Source: DATFQE01 sp963739085
Lineage (GTDB): Bacteria > Actinomycetota > Thermoleophilia > Gaiellales > Gaiellaceae
Direction of reading: 5' to 3'
Assembly: GCA_963739085.1 (NCBI GenBank)
Contig: CAVTZA010000019.1
Coordinates: 124,001-188,000, forward strand
DNA length: 64,000 nucleotides
Shown here one piece after another: positions 8,573 to 15,928 of the stretch. The stretch's first letter is position 1; the number at the start of each line of letters is the position of its first letter. Below the pieces are notes generated by a model. It was not told where the DNA came from, ran no database searches, and was given only the letters and a program-made list of their open reading frames with translations. The translations under genes were made by a program, and so were the position numbers.

Positions 8573-8587
8573 GTAACAGACTGTTAC
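8573..8587. promoter_or_regulatory. operator palindrome 2 upstream of the sigma-factor operon
   Basis: An exact second copy of GTAACAGACTGTTAC, 56 bases after the first and 82 bases before the sigma-factor start. The flanks of this copy are not palindromic, so the 15-base core is probably the recognised unit. The 56-base spacing is between five and six helical turns, so looping or independent binding are both possible. Confidence 0.65.
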
Positions 8588-8654
8588 CAGCCGGGACCCC
8601 TCGCCCTGGCTCGACCGTATCTCCGCCGATGGACCTGAAGGCGAAGCGCGCTCG

Positions 8655-8660
8655 TATAGT
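8655..8660 (+). promoter_or_regulatory. -10 box of the sigma-factor operon
   Basis: TATAGT lies nine bases before the sigma-factor ATG, so the mRNA would start within a few bases of the start codon. The sequence TGGACC about 18 bases upstream is a weak -35 candidate. The twin palindromes lie upstream of this box. Confidence 0.5.
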
Positions 8661-8669
8661 CGGCGCGCA

Positions 8670-9200
8670 ATGGGCGTGGGCCGCGACGAGCGCGCCTGGG
8701 TGCGCGGCGCCCAGGCCGGGTCGGTCTCGGACCTCGAGGCCCTCTTCAAGCTGCACTGGCCCAGGGCGTACCGGGCCGCCTACCTCGTCTGCCGCGATGC
8801 CGCCGCCGCCGAGGACATCGCGCAGGAATCCTTTCTCGCCGCCGTGCGCGCACTCGACCGCTTCGACCGGCGCCGCCCGTTCGGCCCGTGGCTGCACCGC
8901 ATCGTCGTCAACCGGGCGATCGACTGGAGCCGCGCCCGCGCGCTCCGCGGCGAGGTGGCGCTGTACGAGACGGCCGCAGCCGCCGACGAGGCGCTGCCCA
9001 GCGGCAACTCGCACACCGTCGCTTCGGCGCTGGCGTCGCTCTCCCCGGAGCACCGGGCCGTGATCGTCCTCCGCTACCTGCTCGAGTACACGCCCGGCGA
9101 GATCGCCGACGTGCTCGAGCTCCCGCGCGGCACCGTCAACTCGCGCCTCCGCCGCGGCCTCGACGAGCTCGGCGAGCGGATCAAGGAGGAGGTCCGGTGA
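8670..9200 (+). CDS. ECF-type RNA polymerase sigma factor
   Basis: A 176-residue sigma-70 family factor with only regions 2 and 4. Region 2 is read in AYLVCRDAAAAEDIAQESFL (about residues 36-55) and region 4 in the C-terminal helix-turn-helix YTPGEIADVLELPRGTVNSR. It redirects RNA polymerase to a specific set of promoters. It is the first of five overlapping genes: a membrane-anchored propeller, a murein hydrolase, a selenocysteine-type peroxiredoxin and a polytopic membrane protein. That context suggests control of an envelope or oxidative-stress function. Its last four bases, GTGA, hold the start of the next gene. Confidence 0.92.
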   Translation: MGVGRDERAWVRGAQAGSVSDLEALFKLHWPRAYRAAYLVCRDAAAAEDIAQESFLAAVRALDRFDRRRPFGPWLHRIVVNRAIDWSRARALRGEVALYETAAAADEALPSGNSHTVASALASLSPEHRAVIVLRYLLEYTPGEIADVLELPRGTVNSRLRRGLDELGERIKEEVR

Positions 9201-10339
9201 ACGAGGATCGGCTCCGGCGCGCGCTCCTCGCCGAGGAGGCCCCGGACGAGCAGGCCGCGGGCGAGCGCGCATGGGAGACGGTCCGGGCCGCCTTCGAGAC
9301 ACGCGAGCCGGTGCCTCGGCCCTTCCGCCACACCAAGCCGTTGCTCGCGCTCGCCTTCGCGGCCGCACTCGTCGCCGCGGCGCTCACGCCACCTGGCCGC
9401 GCGGTCGCCGACGACCTGCGCGATGCGGTCGTCGGCGTCGACAAGGCCGAGCCGGAGCTCTTCTCGGTGCGCGGCGGCGGGCGCCTCATCGTGGAGTCCG
9501 ATGCCGGCGCCTGGGTCGTCAACGCCGACGGCTCGAGACGCCTGCTCGGGCCGTACCGCGAGGCGTCCTGGTCGCCGTTCGCCCGCTTCGTGGTCGCAGC
9601 TCGCCCGAACGAGCTCGTCGCGCTCGAGCGCGACGGCACCGTGCGGTGGAAGCTGGCGCGGCCGCGGGTGCGGTTCCCGCGCTGGGGCGGCGGCGCGACG
9701 GACACGCGCATCGCCTACCTGAGCGGAGGCCGCCTCCACGTCGTTGCCGGCGACGGCACAGGCGACGTCGATGCGGGCGGCCTGCCCACGGCCGCTCCGG
9801 TCGCACCTGCATGGCGACCGGGCTCGCGCTTCGTGGTCGCGTACGCCGACACGCGCGGCCGCGTCCACGCATACGACGTCGCCGGATCGTTGCTGTGGCG
9901 CTCGGATCCGTACCCGCACCCCCGGCTCCTGGCCTGGTCGAGCGACGGCACGCGGCTCGCGCTCGTCACCGCCGACAAGGTGGTCGTGCTCGCCGGCTCC
10001 ACTGGACGGCCGCTTTCGACGCGGTTCCTGCCCGGCATCACGGACGCAGCGTTCGCCGCGCGCGGCCACGAGCTCGCCGTCGTCCGTGCGCGAGACGTGC
10101 TCGTCCTTGCCGAACGCGGCCGCCCGCAGCGCGTGTTCGGCGGCGCCGGCGCCTTCGACGGCGTCGCGTGGTCGCCCGACCGCCGCTGGCTCCTCGTAGG
10201 CTGGCGGGACGCCGACCAATGGGTGTTCGTCAGAGTGGCAGGCAAGCGCAGGATCGAGGCCGTCTCGCGCGTGACGGAACAGTTCGACTCCGCGCGCTTC
10301 CCGCGCATCGGCGGCTGGTGCTGCGCGTCGCAGCGGTAG
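9197..10339 (+). CDS. membrane-anchored beta-propeller protein, candidate anti-sigma partner
   Basis: A 380-residue protein with about 46 cytoplasmic residues, one transmembrane helix at about 47-66, and a large outer domain with repeated strand patterns such as AYLSGGRLHVVAGDG, WSSDGTRLALVT and WSPDRRWLLVGW, typical of a TolB/WD40-like propeller. The start GTG overlaps the sigma-factor stop by four bases. That coupling and topology fit a regulator that holds the sigma factor at the membrane, but no zinc anti-sigma motif (HxxxCxxC) is present, so the role is inferred. The 3' end overlaps the hydrolase gene by 22 bases. Confidence 0.7.
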   Translation: MNEDRLRRALLAEEAPDEQAAGERAWETVRAAFETREPVPRPFRHTKPLLALAFAAALVAAALTPPGRAVADDLRDAVVGVDKAEPELFSVRGGGRLIVESDAGAWVVNADGSRRLLGPYREASWSPFARFVVAARPNELVALERDGTVRWKLARPRVRFPRWGGGATDTRIAYLSGGRLHVVAGDGTGDVDAGGLPTAAPVAPAWRPGSRFVVAYADTRGRVHAYDVAGSLLWRSDPYPHPRLLAWSSDGTRLALVTADKVVVLAGSTGRPLSTRFLPGITDAAFAARGHELAVVRARDVLVLAERGRPQRVFGGAGAFDGVAWSPDRRWLLVGWRDADQWVFVRVAGKRRIEAVSRVTEQFDSARFPRIGGWCCASQR

Positions 10340-11490
10340 CCGCGCTCGTCGCCGCCGGCGCCTGCGCGGCCGCGACCGCGCCGGTCGTCCCCGACCGGGA
10401 CTCGTACGCCCTGGGCGAGCCCTGGTCGGGCCGCCTCGCGAACGGGGTCCAGCTGACGCAGGAAGGCCCCGACCACTTCACGTGGGATCCCGTCCTCAAG
10501 CGCTCGCCCAACCGGCCGTGGCGGCGCTGGGGTACGACACGGCTCGTCCGGACGCTCCTCACCGTTCTCGCCGAGTACCACGCCGCCCATCCGGACGCTC
10601 CGCGGGTCGGGATCGGCGACCTCAGCAGGCCCCAGGGAGGCCCGTTCGGCCGGCGATTCGGCGGGATCGGCCACGCCTCGCACCAGAACGGCCTCGACGT
10701 CGACGTCTACTACCCGCGGCGCGACCACGAGGAGAAGCAGGCCTTCCGCGTCGCGCAGATCGACCACGCGCTTGCGCAGGACCTCGTCGACCGCTTCGTG
10801 CGGGCCGGCGCGGGGAAGCTCTTCGTCGGCCCGCACACCGGCCTGCGCGGCCCCAGGCGCATCGTGCGTCCGCTCGTCCATCACGACGACCACGTCCACG
10901 TGCGGCTCGGGAGCGACCCGCCGCGGCGGGTGCTGCTCGGCGACTCGACCGAGGGGCGGCCCATCTACGCGTACCGGGTCGGCAACCCGTCGGCGCGCAA
11001 GCTGCTCGTCGTCGGATCGATCCACGGGAACGAGCCGGCGGGGCTCGAGGTGACGCGTCGCCTCCTGCGCGTCGCGCCGCCGCTCCACGCGGAGCTGTGG
11101 ATCGTGCCGACGCTCAACCCCGACGGGCTTGCACTGCGCACGCGGGCCAACGCGGCGGGCGTCGACCTCAACCGCGACTTCGGCGCGTTCTCCCAGCCCG
11201 AGACCCGGATCGCGCGCGCCCTGATCCGCCGGGTGCGGCCGTACCTGAGCGTCTGGTTCCACCAACCGCAGGGGCTCGTCCGCGCGTTCGGGCCGAGTGT
11301 CGCCGTCGGCCGCGTGTACGCGCGGCTCGCACACGCGCGGTACCGCACGCTCGTCTGGCCGCCCGGAACCGCCTCACGCTGGCAGAACCGCATCGGCGAG
11401 CGCTCGTTCGTCGTCGAGCTCGGTCCCGGCCGCCTCGCGCCGCGCATCGCAGCGCGGCACGTGCGCGCGCTGCTCGCGTTCGCCGGGTAG
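10318..11490 (+). CDS. fused murein endopeptidase (M74/MepA-like) and M14 carboxypeptidase
   Basis: A 390-residue exported protein with a hydrophobic N-terminal signal up to about residue 20. The first domain (about 30-200) has the LAS-metallopeptidase zinc motifs: SHQNGLDVD near residue 120 (H-x6-D) and DDHVHVR (HxH), as in penicillin-insensitive endopeptidase MepA. The second (about 205-390) is an M14 zinc carboxypeptidase: HGNE near residue 236, NPDG and NRDF, a His in WFHQ, and a C-terminal catalytic Glu in VVELGPG, resembling the MpaA/succinylglutamate desuccinylase group. Together they could cut the cross-bridge and then trim the stem peptide. The GTG start inside the previous gene is the only one that keeps the signal peptide. 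Confidence 0.85.
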   Translation: MLRVAAVAALVAAGACAAATAPVVPDRDSYALGEPWSGRLANGVQLTQEGPDHFTWDPVLKRSPNRPWRRWGTTRLVRTLLTVLAEYHAAHPDAPRVGIGDLSRPQGGPFGRRFGGIGHASHQNGLDVDVYYPRRDHEEKQAFRVAQIDHALAQDLVDRFVRAGAGKLFVGPHTGLRGPRRIVRPLVHHDDHVHVRLGSDPPRRVLLGDSTEGRPIYAYRVGNPSARKLLVVGSIHGNEPAGLEVTRRLLRVAPPLHAELWIVPTLNPDGLALRTRANAAGVDLNRDFGAFSQPETRIARALIRRVRPYLSVWFHQPQGLVRAFGPSVAVGRVYARLAHARYRTLVWPPGTASRWQNRIGERSFVVELGPGRLAPRIAARHVRALLAFAG

Positions 11491-11960
11491 TGTCCGGCTC
11501 CGTGCTCGAAGAGGGACAGGCGATCCCGGAGGCTCACGTCTGGCTGGGCCCGCGTGAGCAGGTCACGCTGAGCGAAATCGTTGCCGAGGGGCCCGCGCTC
11601 TTCTTCTTCTACCTGTTCGACTGGTCCTCGACCTGAACGGACGAGATGGAGCTCCTGCGTGACAGGAGCGCGGAGCTCGAGGAGGCGGGGGTTCGGGCGT
11701 TCGGCGTGTCACGCGACTCGCCGTGGACGCACATCGCCTGGATGCAGGCGCTCGACCTGAGCTTGCCGCTCCTCTCCGACTGGAACGCCGAGGCGACCCG
11801 GGGCTTCGGCCTCGCCCGCTCGTACCGGGGGATGGAGGACGTGCCGGTGCGATCGGCCTTCCTGGTCGAGCAGGGCGGTACGGTCCGGCGCGCATGGCGC
11901 TACGACGACGCCGAGGTGCCGGACCTGGACGCCATCGTGGCGGCCGCGCGGGCGCAATAG
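11490..11960 (+). CDS. peroxiredoxin (AhpC/TSA, AhpE/BCP-like) with in-frame TGA at the peroxidatic cysteine: probable selenoprotein
   Basis: Read through one in-frame TGA (11634-11636), this is a 156-residue peroxiredoxin that would reduce peroxides. The TGA is residue 49 and falls where the peroxidatic Cys is expected: FYLFDWSST-(TGA)-TDEMELL. The downstream frame continues without a shift through FGVSRDSPWTHIAWM, LPLLSDWN and the conserved Arg in VPVRSAFLVEQGG. A perfect seven-pair hairpin with a G near the loop start lies 14 bases after the TGA, as in bacterial SECIS elements. The GTG start shares one base with the hydrolase stop. If TGA were a real stop, the upstream part would be useless and the ATG at 11646 would yield a protein lacking the catalytic residue. 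Confidence 0.82.
11651..11669 (+). promoter_or_regulatory. SECIS-like hairpin
   Basis: GCTCCTG, loop CGTGA, CAGGAGC: seven perfect pairs and a five-base loop, starting 14 bases after the TGA. The G in the second loop position lies 22 bases from the TGA. This fits what I recall of the bacterial SECIS consensus: short stem, small loop, G among its first two bases, 16-37 bases from the UGA. It lies inside the coding sequence, as bacterial SECIS elements do. Confidence 0.65.
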
Positions 11961-13477
11961 CGCTCGTCCTCGCCGTCTACGTCGCGGCCGGGCTCGTCGC
12001 CACCTTCCCCGCGCTCAGGCACGCGGACGACAACTTCCTCGCGCAGGGCCTGCCCGCCGCCGACGGCGGCGTCTCGCCCGGGGACCACCTGCAGGCGCTC
12101 TGGCAGCTCTGGCTGCCCGGCCACCAGCTCGCCGACGGCGACGCTCCCTGGCTCGACCCCTACAGCTTCCAGCCCGAGGTCGACCCGCGGCCGGACTTCG
12201 CCGGCTGGCCGTTCGGCCTGCCGTTCTGGCCGCTCGACGCGCTGCTCGGGCCGGTGCTCGCCTGGAACGTGTTCGTGCTGCTCACGTTCGTCGGCGCGGG
12301 CGGGCTGACGTTCCTCTGGCTGCGCGAGCTCGGGCTCGGCCGCGACGGCGCCCTCGGCGGCGGCCTCGTCTTCGCGCTCGCGCCCTATCTCGTCACGCAG
12401 TCGGCCATGGGTCATCTGCTGGCGCCGATCGCGATGCTGCTGCCGCTCTCGCTGTACGCGCTCGAGCGTTCCCGTCACGGCTCGGACGCGTGGCTCGCGC
12501 TGGCGGGAGCGGCGCTGGCGTCGATCCCGCTCTCGGGCCAGGTGCACCTCGCCCTCGGGGCGATCCCGTTCTTCGGGCTCTACGCCGTCCTGCGGCGGCC
12601 GGTGCGCTGGGCCGGGGTCGCGGGCTGCCTGCTCGCGGGGATCTTCGCGGGCCTGGCCGTGTACGTGGCGGCGATCCGAGGCTCCGTGGGCGCCGGCGGG
12701 AGGTCCTTCGACCAGGTCGAGCGGTACTCGGCCGACCTGCTCGACTTCGTCGCGCGCGACCCGCGCCACGGGCTCGAGAGCGCCGTGTTCGTCGGCTGGC
12801 TGCTCCCGGTGGTGGCGATCGTCGGCCTCGTCGCGCTGGTTCTCCAGGGCCGCTACGGCCTGGCCGCCGCGCTCGCCGTCGGCGCCGCGGTGCCGTGTCT
12901 GCTCGCGCTCGGCTCGACCCTGCCCGGCTACCGCGAGCTCTGGGAGCGGATGCCCGGCCTGAGCGAGACGCGCGTGCCGGCGCGGCTGATGCCGATCGCG
13001 TGCCTGTCGTTCGCCGGGCTCGTCGGAGCGGCGACCGACCGCATCCGCAGGCCGGTGCTCGTGGCGGCGCTGCTGGTCGCGCTCGTGCTCGACCTCCGCC
13101 TCGGCGTCACCCGCTACGAGCCGAGCGCGGCCGATCCCGACAACACCGCCTACGCAGCGCTGGCAGAGGCCGGGCCCGGTCGCCTGCTCGAGCTCCCGGT
13201 TCGTCTCCCCGACCGCCAGGAGGGAAGCGTCTACCTGTACTACGCGATGCAGGCGCCGCGGGAGCGCCCGGGTGGGTACTCGACGACCGCGCCGAAGGCG
13301 GCCGACCGCACGCTCAGGAAGCTGCGGGCCGACCCGTGCTCAGCCAGGCAGCTCGGCGTCCGCTATCTCGCCGTCTTCGAGCCGGCGAAGCGCCCCTGCT
13401 CGGGCACGCTCCTCGGGCGGGACGGCGTGGTCTCCCTCTTCCGGCTCGGGAAGGTCGCGCAGGCGCGGGATCGGTGA
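11894..13477 (+). CDS. polytopic membrane protein, possibly GT-C glycosyltransferase-like
   Basis: A protein of about 527 residues with roughly ten or more transmembrane segments and a soluble C-terminal region of about 110 residues. The chosen ATG gives a basic start (MALRRRRGAGPGRHRGGRAG) directly followed by a first membrane helix, as expected for an N-in protein, and it overlaps the peroxiredoxin gene by 67 bases. The first outer loop has WLDPYSFQPE, reminiscent of the loop after helix 1 in GT-C glycosyltransferases and YfhO-like proteins, but no firm family can be named. It is the last gene of the sigma-factor operon and is convergent with the MFS gene, overlapping it by 138 bases. Confidence 0.75.
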   Translation: MALRRRRGAGPGRHRGGRAGAIALVLAVYVAAGLVATFPALRHADDNFLAQGLPAADGGVSPGDHLQALWQLWLPGHQLADGDAPWLDPYSFQPEVDPRPDFAGWPFGLPFWPLDALLGPVLAWNVFVLLTFVGAGGLTFLWLRELGLGRDGALGGGLVFALAPYLVTQSAMGHLLAPIAMLLPLSLYALERSRHGSDAWLALAGAALASIPLSGQVHLALGAIPFFGLYAVLRRPVRWAGVAGCLLAGIFAGLAVYVAAIRGSVGAGGRSFDQVERYSADLLDFVARDPRHGLESAVFVGWLLPVVAIVGLVALVLQGRYGLAAALAVGAAVPCLLALGSTLPGYRELWERMPGLSETRVPARLMPIACLSFAGLVGAATDRIRRPVLVAALLVALVLDLRLGVTRYEPSAADPDNTAYAALAEAGPGRLLELPVRLPDRQEGSVYLYYAMQAPRERPGGYSTTAPKAADRTLRKLRADPCSARQLGVRYLAVFEPAKRPCSGTLLGRDGVVSLFRLGKVAQARDR

Positions 13478-14686
13478 GGGGAGCAGGAACAGCACGCCGG
13501 CGAGCGCGCCAACCGTTGCGATCCACAGCGTCGGGCGGAGCCCGATCGTCGCGCCCAGCGCGCCGCCCACGAACGACCCGAGCGGCCGAACGCCGTAGTT
13601 GACGGCCATGTAGGCGCCGGAAACCCGGGAGCGCAGGCGGTCGGGGATCAGCGCGGAGAAGATCACGCCGGCGCTGATGTCGAGCATCATCACGCCGAGC
13701 CCTGAGCCGAACTCCGCGAGGAAGAGCAGCGCGAGCACGACCGGCTGAGGCCCACCCGCGAGCGGCACGAGGAGAAGCGGCGCAGGGAAGACCACGCAGC
13801 CGAGGATGAAGGTCGGGCCGATGCCGATCCGCCGTCCGACGCGGCCGGTGACGACCGACCCGATCAGGCCGCCGACCGCGCCGGCGCCGAGGATCGCGCC
13901 CAGCAGGCCCGGCCCGACGTGGAGCTCGCGGGTGGCGTAGAGGATGAAGAGGGCGAAGAAGACGAAGTTGAAGAAGTTGATCGTCGCGGTGGCTCCCAGC
14001 GCCGCGCGCACGATCGGCGAGCCGGCGATGAAGCGGAGCCCGGCGACGACGTGGCCGCGCTCGGCCCGCTCGGCCGGCGGCTCCACGGGTGAGATCCGAC
14101 CGAGGAAGGCCGCGGAGAGCACGTACGAGACGGAGTCGACGAGCAGCGTGACCGGAGCCGACAGCAGCCGGACGAGCAGGCCGCCGATGCTCGGCCCGGC
14201 GACGTACGACATCGCGCGGCTGCCGTTCAGCAGCGACTGGCCCTCGAGGTACTGCGCACGCTCGACCAGCGAGATGAACAGCGTGTTGTAGGAGACGAAG
14301 AAGAGCACGCTGAGCGTCCCCATCAGGAACTCGGTCACGTAGAGCTGCTGGATGGTGAGGACGTCGAAGGCGTACGCGATCGGCGCGGTGACCAGGATCG
14401 CGGCCCGACCGAGGTCCGCGGCCACCATCGTGTGGCGGCGGCGGCCGTGCCGGTCGACCCAGGCTCCGGCGTGCAGCGCGAAGAGGAGGTTCGGCAGCAG
14501 CCCGGCGGCCGTCAGGTACCCCATCTCGGCCGGGCCGGCGTCGAGCACGAGCACCGCCGTCAGCGGCAGCGCGATCAGCGTGACCTGGTCGCCGAAGAGC
14601 GAGATCGTCTGCGCCGCGAAGAAGCTGCGGAACTCCCGGTTCTCGCGCAGCAGCAACGGGACGCGGCGGTGCCGAAGCAACCTCAC
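13340..14686 (-). CDS. MFS transporter, likely drug/enterobactin-exporter type
   Basis: A 448-residue protein with about 12 membrane helices. It has the loop 2-3 signature in AGAWVDRHGRRRHTMVAADLG and a repeat of it in the second half at GRVGRRIGIG. Its closest style is the MFS-3 group of multidrug and siderophore exporters (FFAAQTISLFGDQVTLIALP near the N-terminus). The start codon lies just inside the end of the ArsR-type gene upstream, so the regulator and pump form one operon, a common layout for inducible efflux. The substrate is unknown. The C-terminal ~45 residues are charged and cytoplasmic. Confidence 0.88.
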   Translation of the reverse strand: MRLLRHRRVPLLLRENREFRSFFAAQTISLFGDQVTLIALPLTAVLVLDAGPAEMGYLTAAGLLPNLLFALHAGAWVDRHGRRRHTMVAADLGRAAILVTAPIAYAFDVLTIQQLYVTEFLMGTLSVLFFVSYNTLFISLVERAQYLEGQSLLNGSRAMSYVAGPSIGGLLVRLLSAPVTLLVDSVSYVLSAAFLGRISPVEPPAERAERGHVVAGLRFIAGSPIVRAALGATATINFFNFVFFALFILYATRELHVGPGLLGAILGAGAVGGLIGSVVTGRVGRRIGIGPTFILGCVVFPAPLLLVPLAGGPQPVVLALLFLAEFGSGLGVMMLDISAGVIFSALIPDRLRSRVSGAYMAVNYGVRPLGSFVGGALGATIGLRPTLWIATVGALAGVLFLLPSPIPRLRDLPEPEEGDHAVPPEERARAGALRRLEDGEIADAELPG

Positions 14687-15261
14687 GTCTGATCAGGCTG
14701 CGGGAAGACCAGGCGGATGAAGTTCACGAGGCGCGCGTCATCGGGCCTGGTCTCAGGCGAGGCCGTGCGCCCGTGGTAGCGCTCGAGCAGAGCCTCCATG
14801 TCGCGCCCGAGCTCGGCCAGCTCGTCGCTGGTGAGGTAGAGCATGCGGTCGCCGAAGGTCGCGGCCTCCTGCCACTCGACCGGGTCGTCACCACGCTGCT
14901 GTAGCCACTGCATCACCTGCTCGAAGTAGCGTTCGGCGACGACCTGGCTGAGCAGCTCGGTCGCCGCCGCCTGCTCGGGATCGCGGGGCACGTTCGGCCA
15001 GGCGGTGAAGAGCGCGGTCGCACGCCAGGGGCGCTCACGCCCGCGGCCGCCGCCCGCTTCCTCGACGAGCCCGTACTTCGCGAGCTGACGGAGGTGGAAC
15101 GAGCAGCTGGCAGGGCTCTCACCGATCAGCTCGCCCGCCTGCGTAGCCGTGAGCGGTCCCTCGCGCCTGAGCAGGCCGACGAGCTGCAGCCGGGTCGGGT
15201 GCGCCACGGCGCGCAGGGCCCGCGGGTCGGTGAGCTCGATCGTGCGCCTGGTCTCGGCCAT
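14683..15261 (-). CDS. ArsR-family winged-helix transcriptional regulator
   Basis: A protein of about 192 residues with an N-terminal winged helix (PTRLQLVGLLRREGPLTATQ, then ESPASCSFHLRQLAKYGLVE) and a longer C-terminal helical domain of the kind seen in regulators of MFS pumps. The ATG at 15261 is chosen rather than the in-frame TTG at 15300, because that TTG is part of a near-perfect -35 box. Four bases of overlap couple it to the MFS gene downstream. A palindrome over its own -10 box suggests autoregulation. No metal-binding cysteine pair typical of ArsR/SmtB is seen, so the signal is probably organic. Confidence 0.87.
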   Translation of the reverse strand: MAETRRTIELTDPRALRAVAHPTRLQLVGLLRREGPLTATQAGELIGESPASCSFHLRQLAKYGLVEEAGGGRGRERPWRATALFTAWPNVPRDPEQAAATELLSQVVAERYFEQVMQWLQQRGDDPVEWQEAATFGDRMLYLTSDELAELGRDMEALLERYHGRTASPETRPDDARLVNFIRLVFPQPDQT

Positions 15262-15268
15262 CGAGTGT

Positions 15269-15284
15269 CGAAAGATATCTTTCG
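15269..15284. promoter_or_regulatory. operator palindrome over the regulator's -10 box
   Basis: CGAAAGATATCTTTCG is a perfect 16-base palindrome. It covers the -10 box (TATCTT, minus strand) of the ArsR-type gene and lies 25 bases before the divergent MBL-like gene's -10 box. A second CGAAAG half-site overlaps its right edge. The likely ligand is the adjacent regulator. Confidence 0.7.
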
Positions 15285-15300
15285 AAAGCTTTGTTGTCAA
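15272..15300 (-). promoter_or_regulatory. sigma-70 type promoter of the ArsR-MFS operon
   Basis: On the minus strand TTGACA (15300-15295), a 17-base spacer and TATCTT (15277-15272) make a near-consensus promoter. The start point would lie about four bases before the ATG, so the mRNA is nearly leaderless. It is the best-formed promoter in the window. Confidence 0.75.
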
Positions 15301-15308
15301 AGCCGTGG

Positions 15309-15314
15309 TAGCGT
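15309..15314 (+). promoter_or_regulatory. -10 box of the MBL-like gene
   Basis: TAGCGT lies eight bases before the ATG at 15323, implying a leaderless transcript. It is close enough to the CGAAAGATATCTTTCG palindrome for one regulator to affect both directions. Confidence 0.4.
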
Positions 15315-15322
15315 CGCCGCCG

Positions 15323-15928
15323 ATGGAGATCGCCGAGCTCCGCCCCGGCCTGCACCGGTGGACGGCCGACCACCCCGGCGCAGTTCGTGACCCGAAGGCG
15401 GGCAGCCCGGCCGACTGGGGGCCTGCGGTGGGCTCCGTCGCCTACGAAGCCGAGGACGCGCTGCTGCTCGTCGACCCACTCGTCCCCGACGACGGCTGGC
15501 ACGCGCTCGACGCGCTCGTGGAGCGCCACGGCCGCCGGGTGGCGGTGATCACGACGCTCGGGTTCCACCGGCGCAGCCGTCCGGCTGTGGTCGAGCGCTA
15601 CGGCGCCTCGACGTCCCGGGCGAGGAAGACGCTCCCGGCCGGCGTCGAGACGATTTCGATCGCCGGCGCCGGCGAGACGATGGTCTGGCTGCCGGGCCCG
15701 CGCGCGCTCATCCCGGGCGACCGAGTGCTCGGCGACGACGACGGCGGGCTGCGCCTCTGCCCGGAGTCCTGGCTGCGCTACCTGCCGAGCGGCATGACGC
15801 GGGCGCAGCTCGCGGAGGAGCTGCGCCCGCTTCTGGACTTGCCGATCGAGCTCGTCCTGGCCTCGCACGGCGAGCCGGTGCTCGCCGAGGGCCGGGAGGC
15901 TCTGCGCCGCGCTATCGAGTCTCCTTGA
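15323..15928 (+). CDS. metallo-beta-lactamase-fold-like protein lacking zinc motif
   Basis: A 201-residue protein whose strand pattern resembles the MBL fold: ALLLVDPLVP early, a middle GDRVLGDDDGG, and LVLASHGEPVL near the C-terminus. The HxHxDH zinc motif is absent; the corresponding region reads TTLGFHRRSRPAV. It may be a degenerate, non-metal or differently active member. Divergent from the ArsR-MFS operon with a shared operator region, it may be co-regulated with it. Its last 17 bases overlap the end of the convergent alpha/beta hydrolase gene. Confidence 0.6.
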   Translation: MEIAELRPGLHRWTADHPGAVRDPKAGSPADWGPAVGSVAYEAEDALLLVDPLVPDDGWHALDALVERHGRRVAVITTLGFHRRSRPAVVERYGASTSRARKTLPAGVETISIAGAGETMVWLPGPRALIPGDRVLGDDDGGLRLCPESWLRYLPSGMTRAQLAEELRPLLDLPIELVLASHGEPVLAEGREALRRAIESP

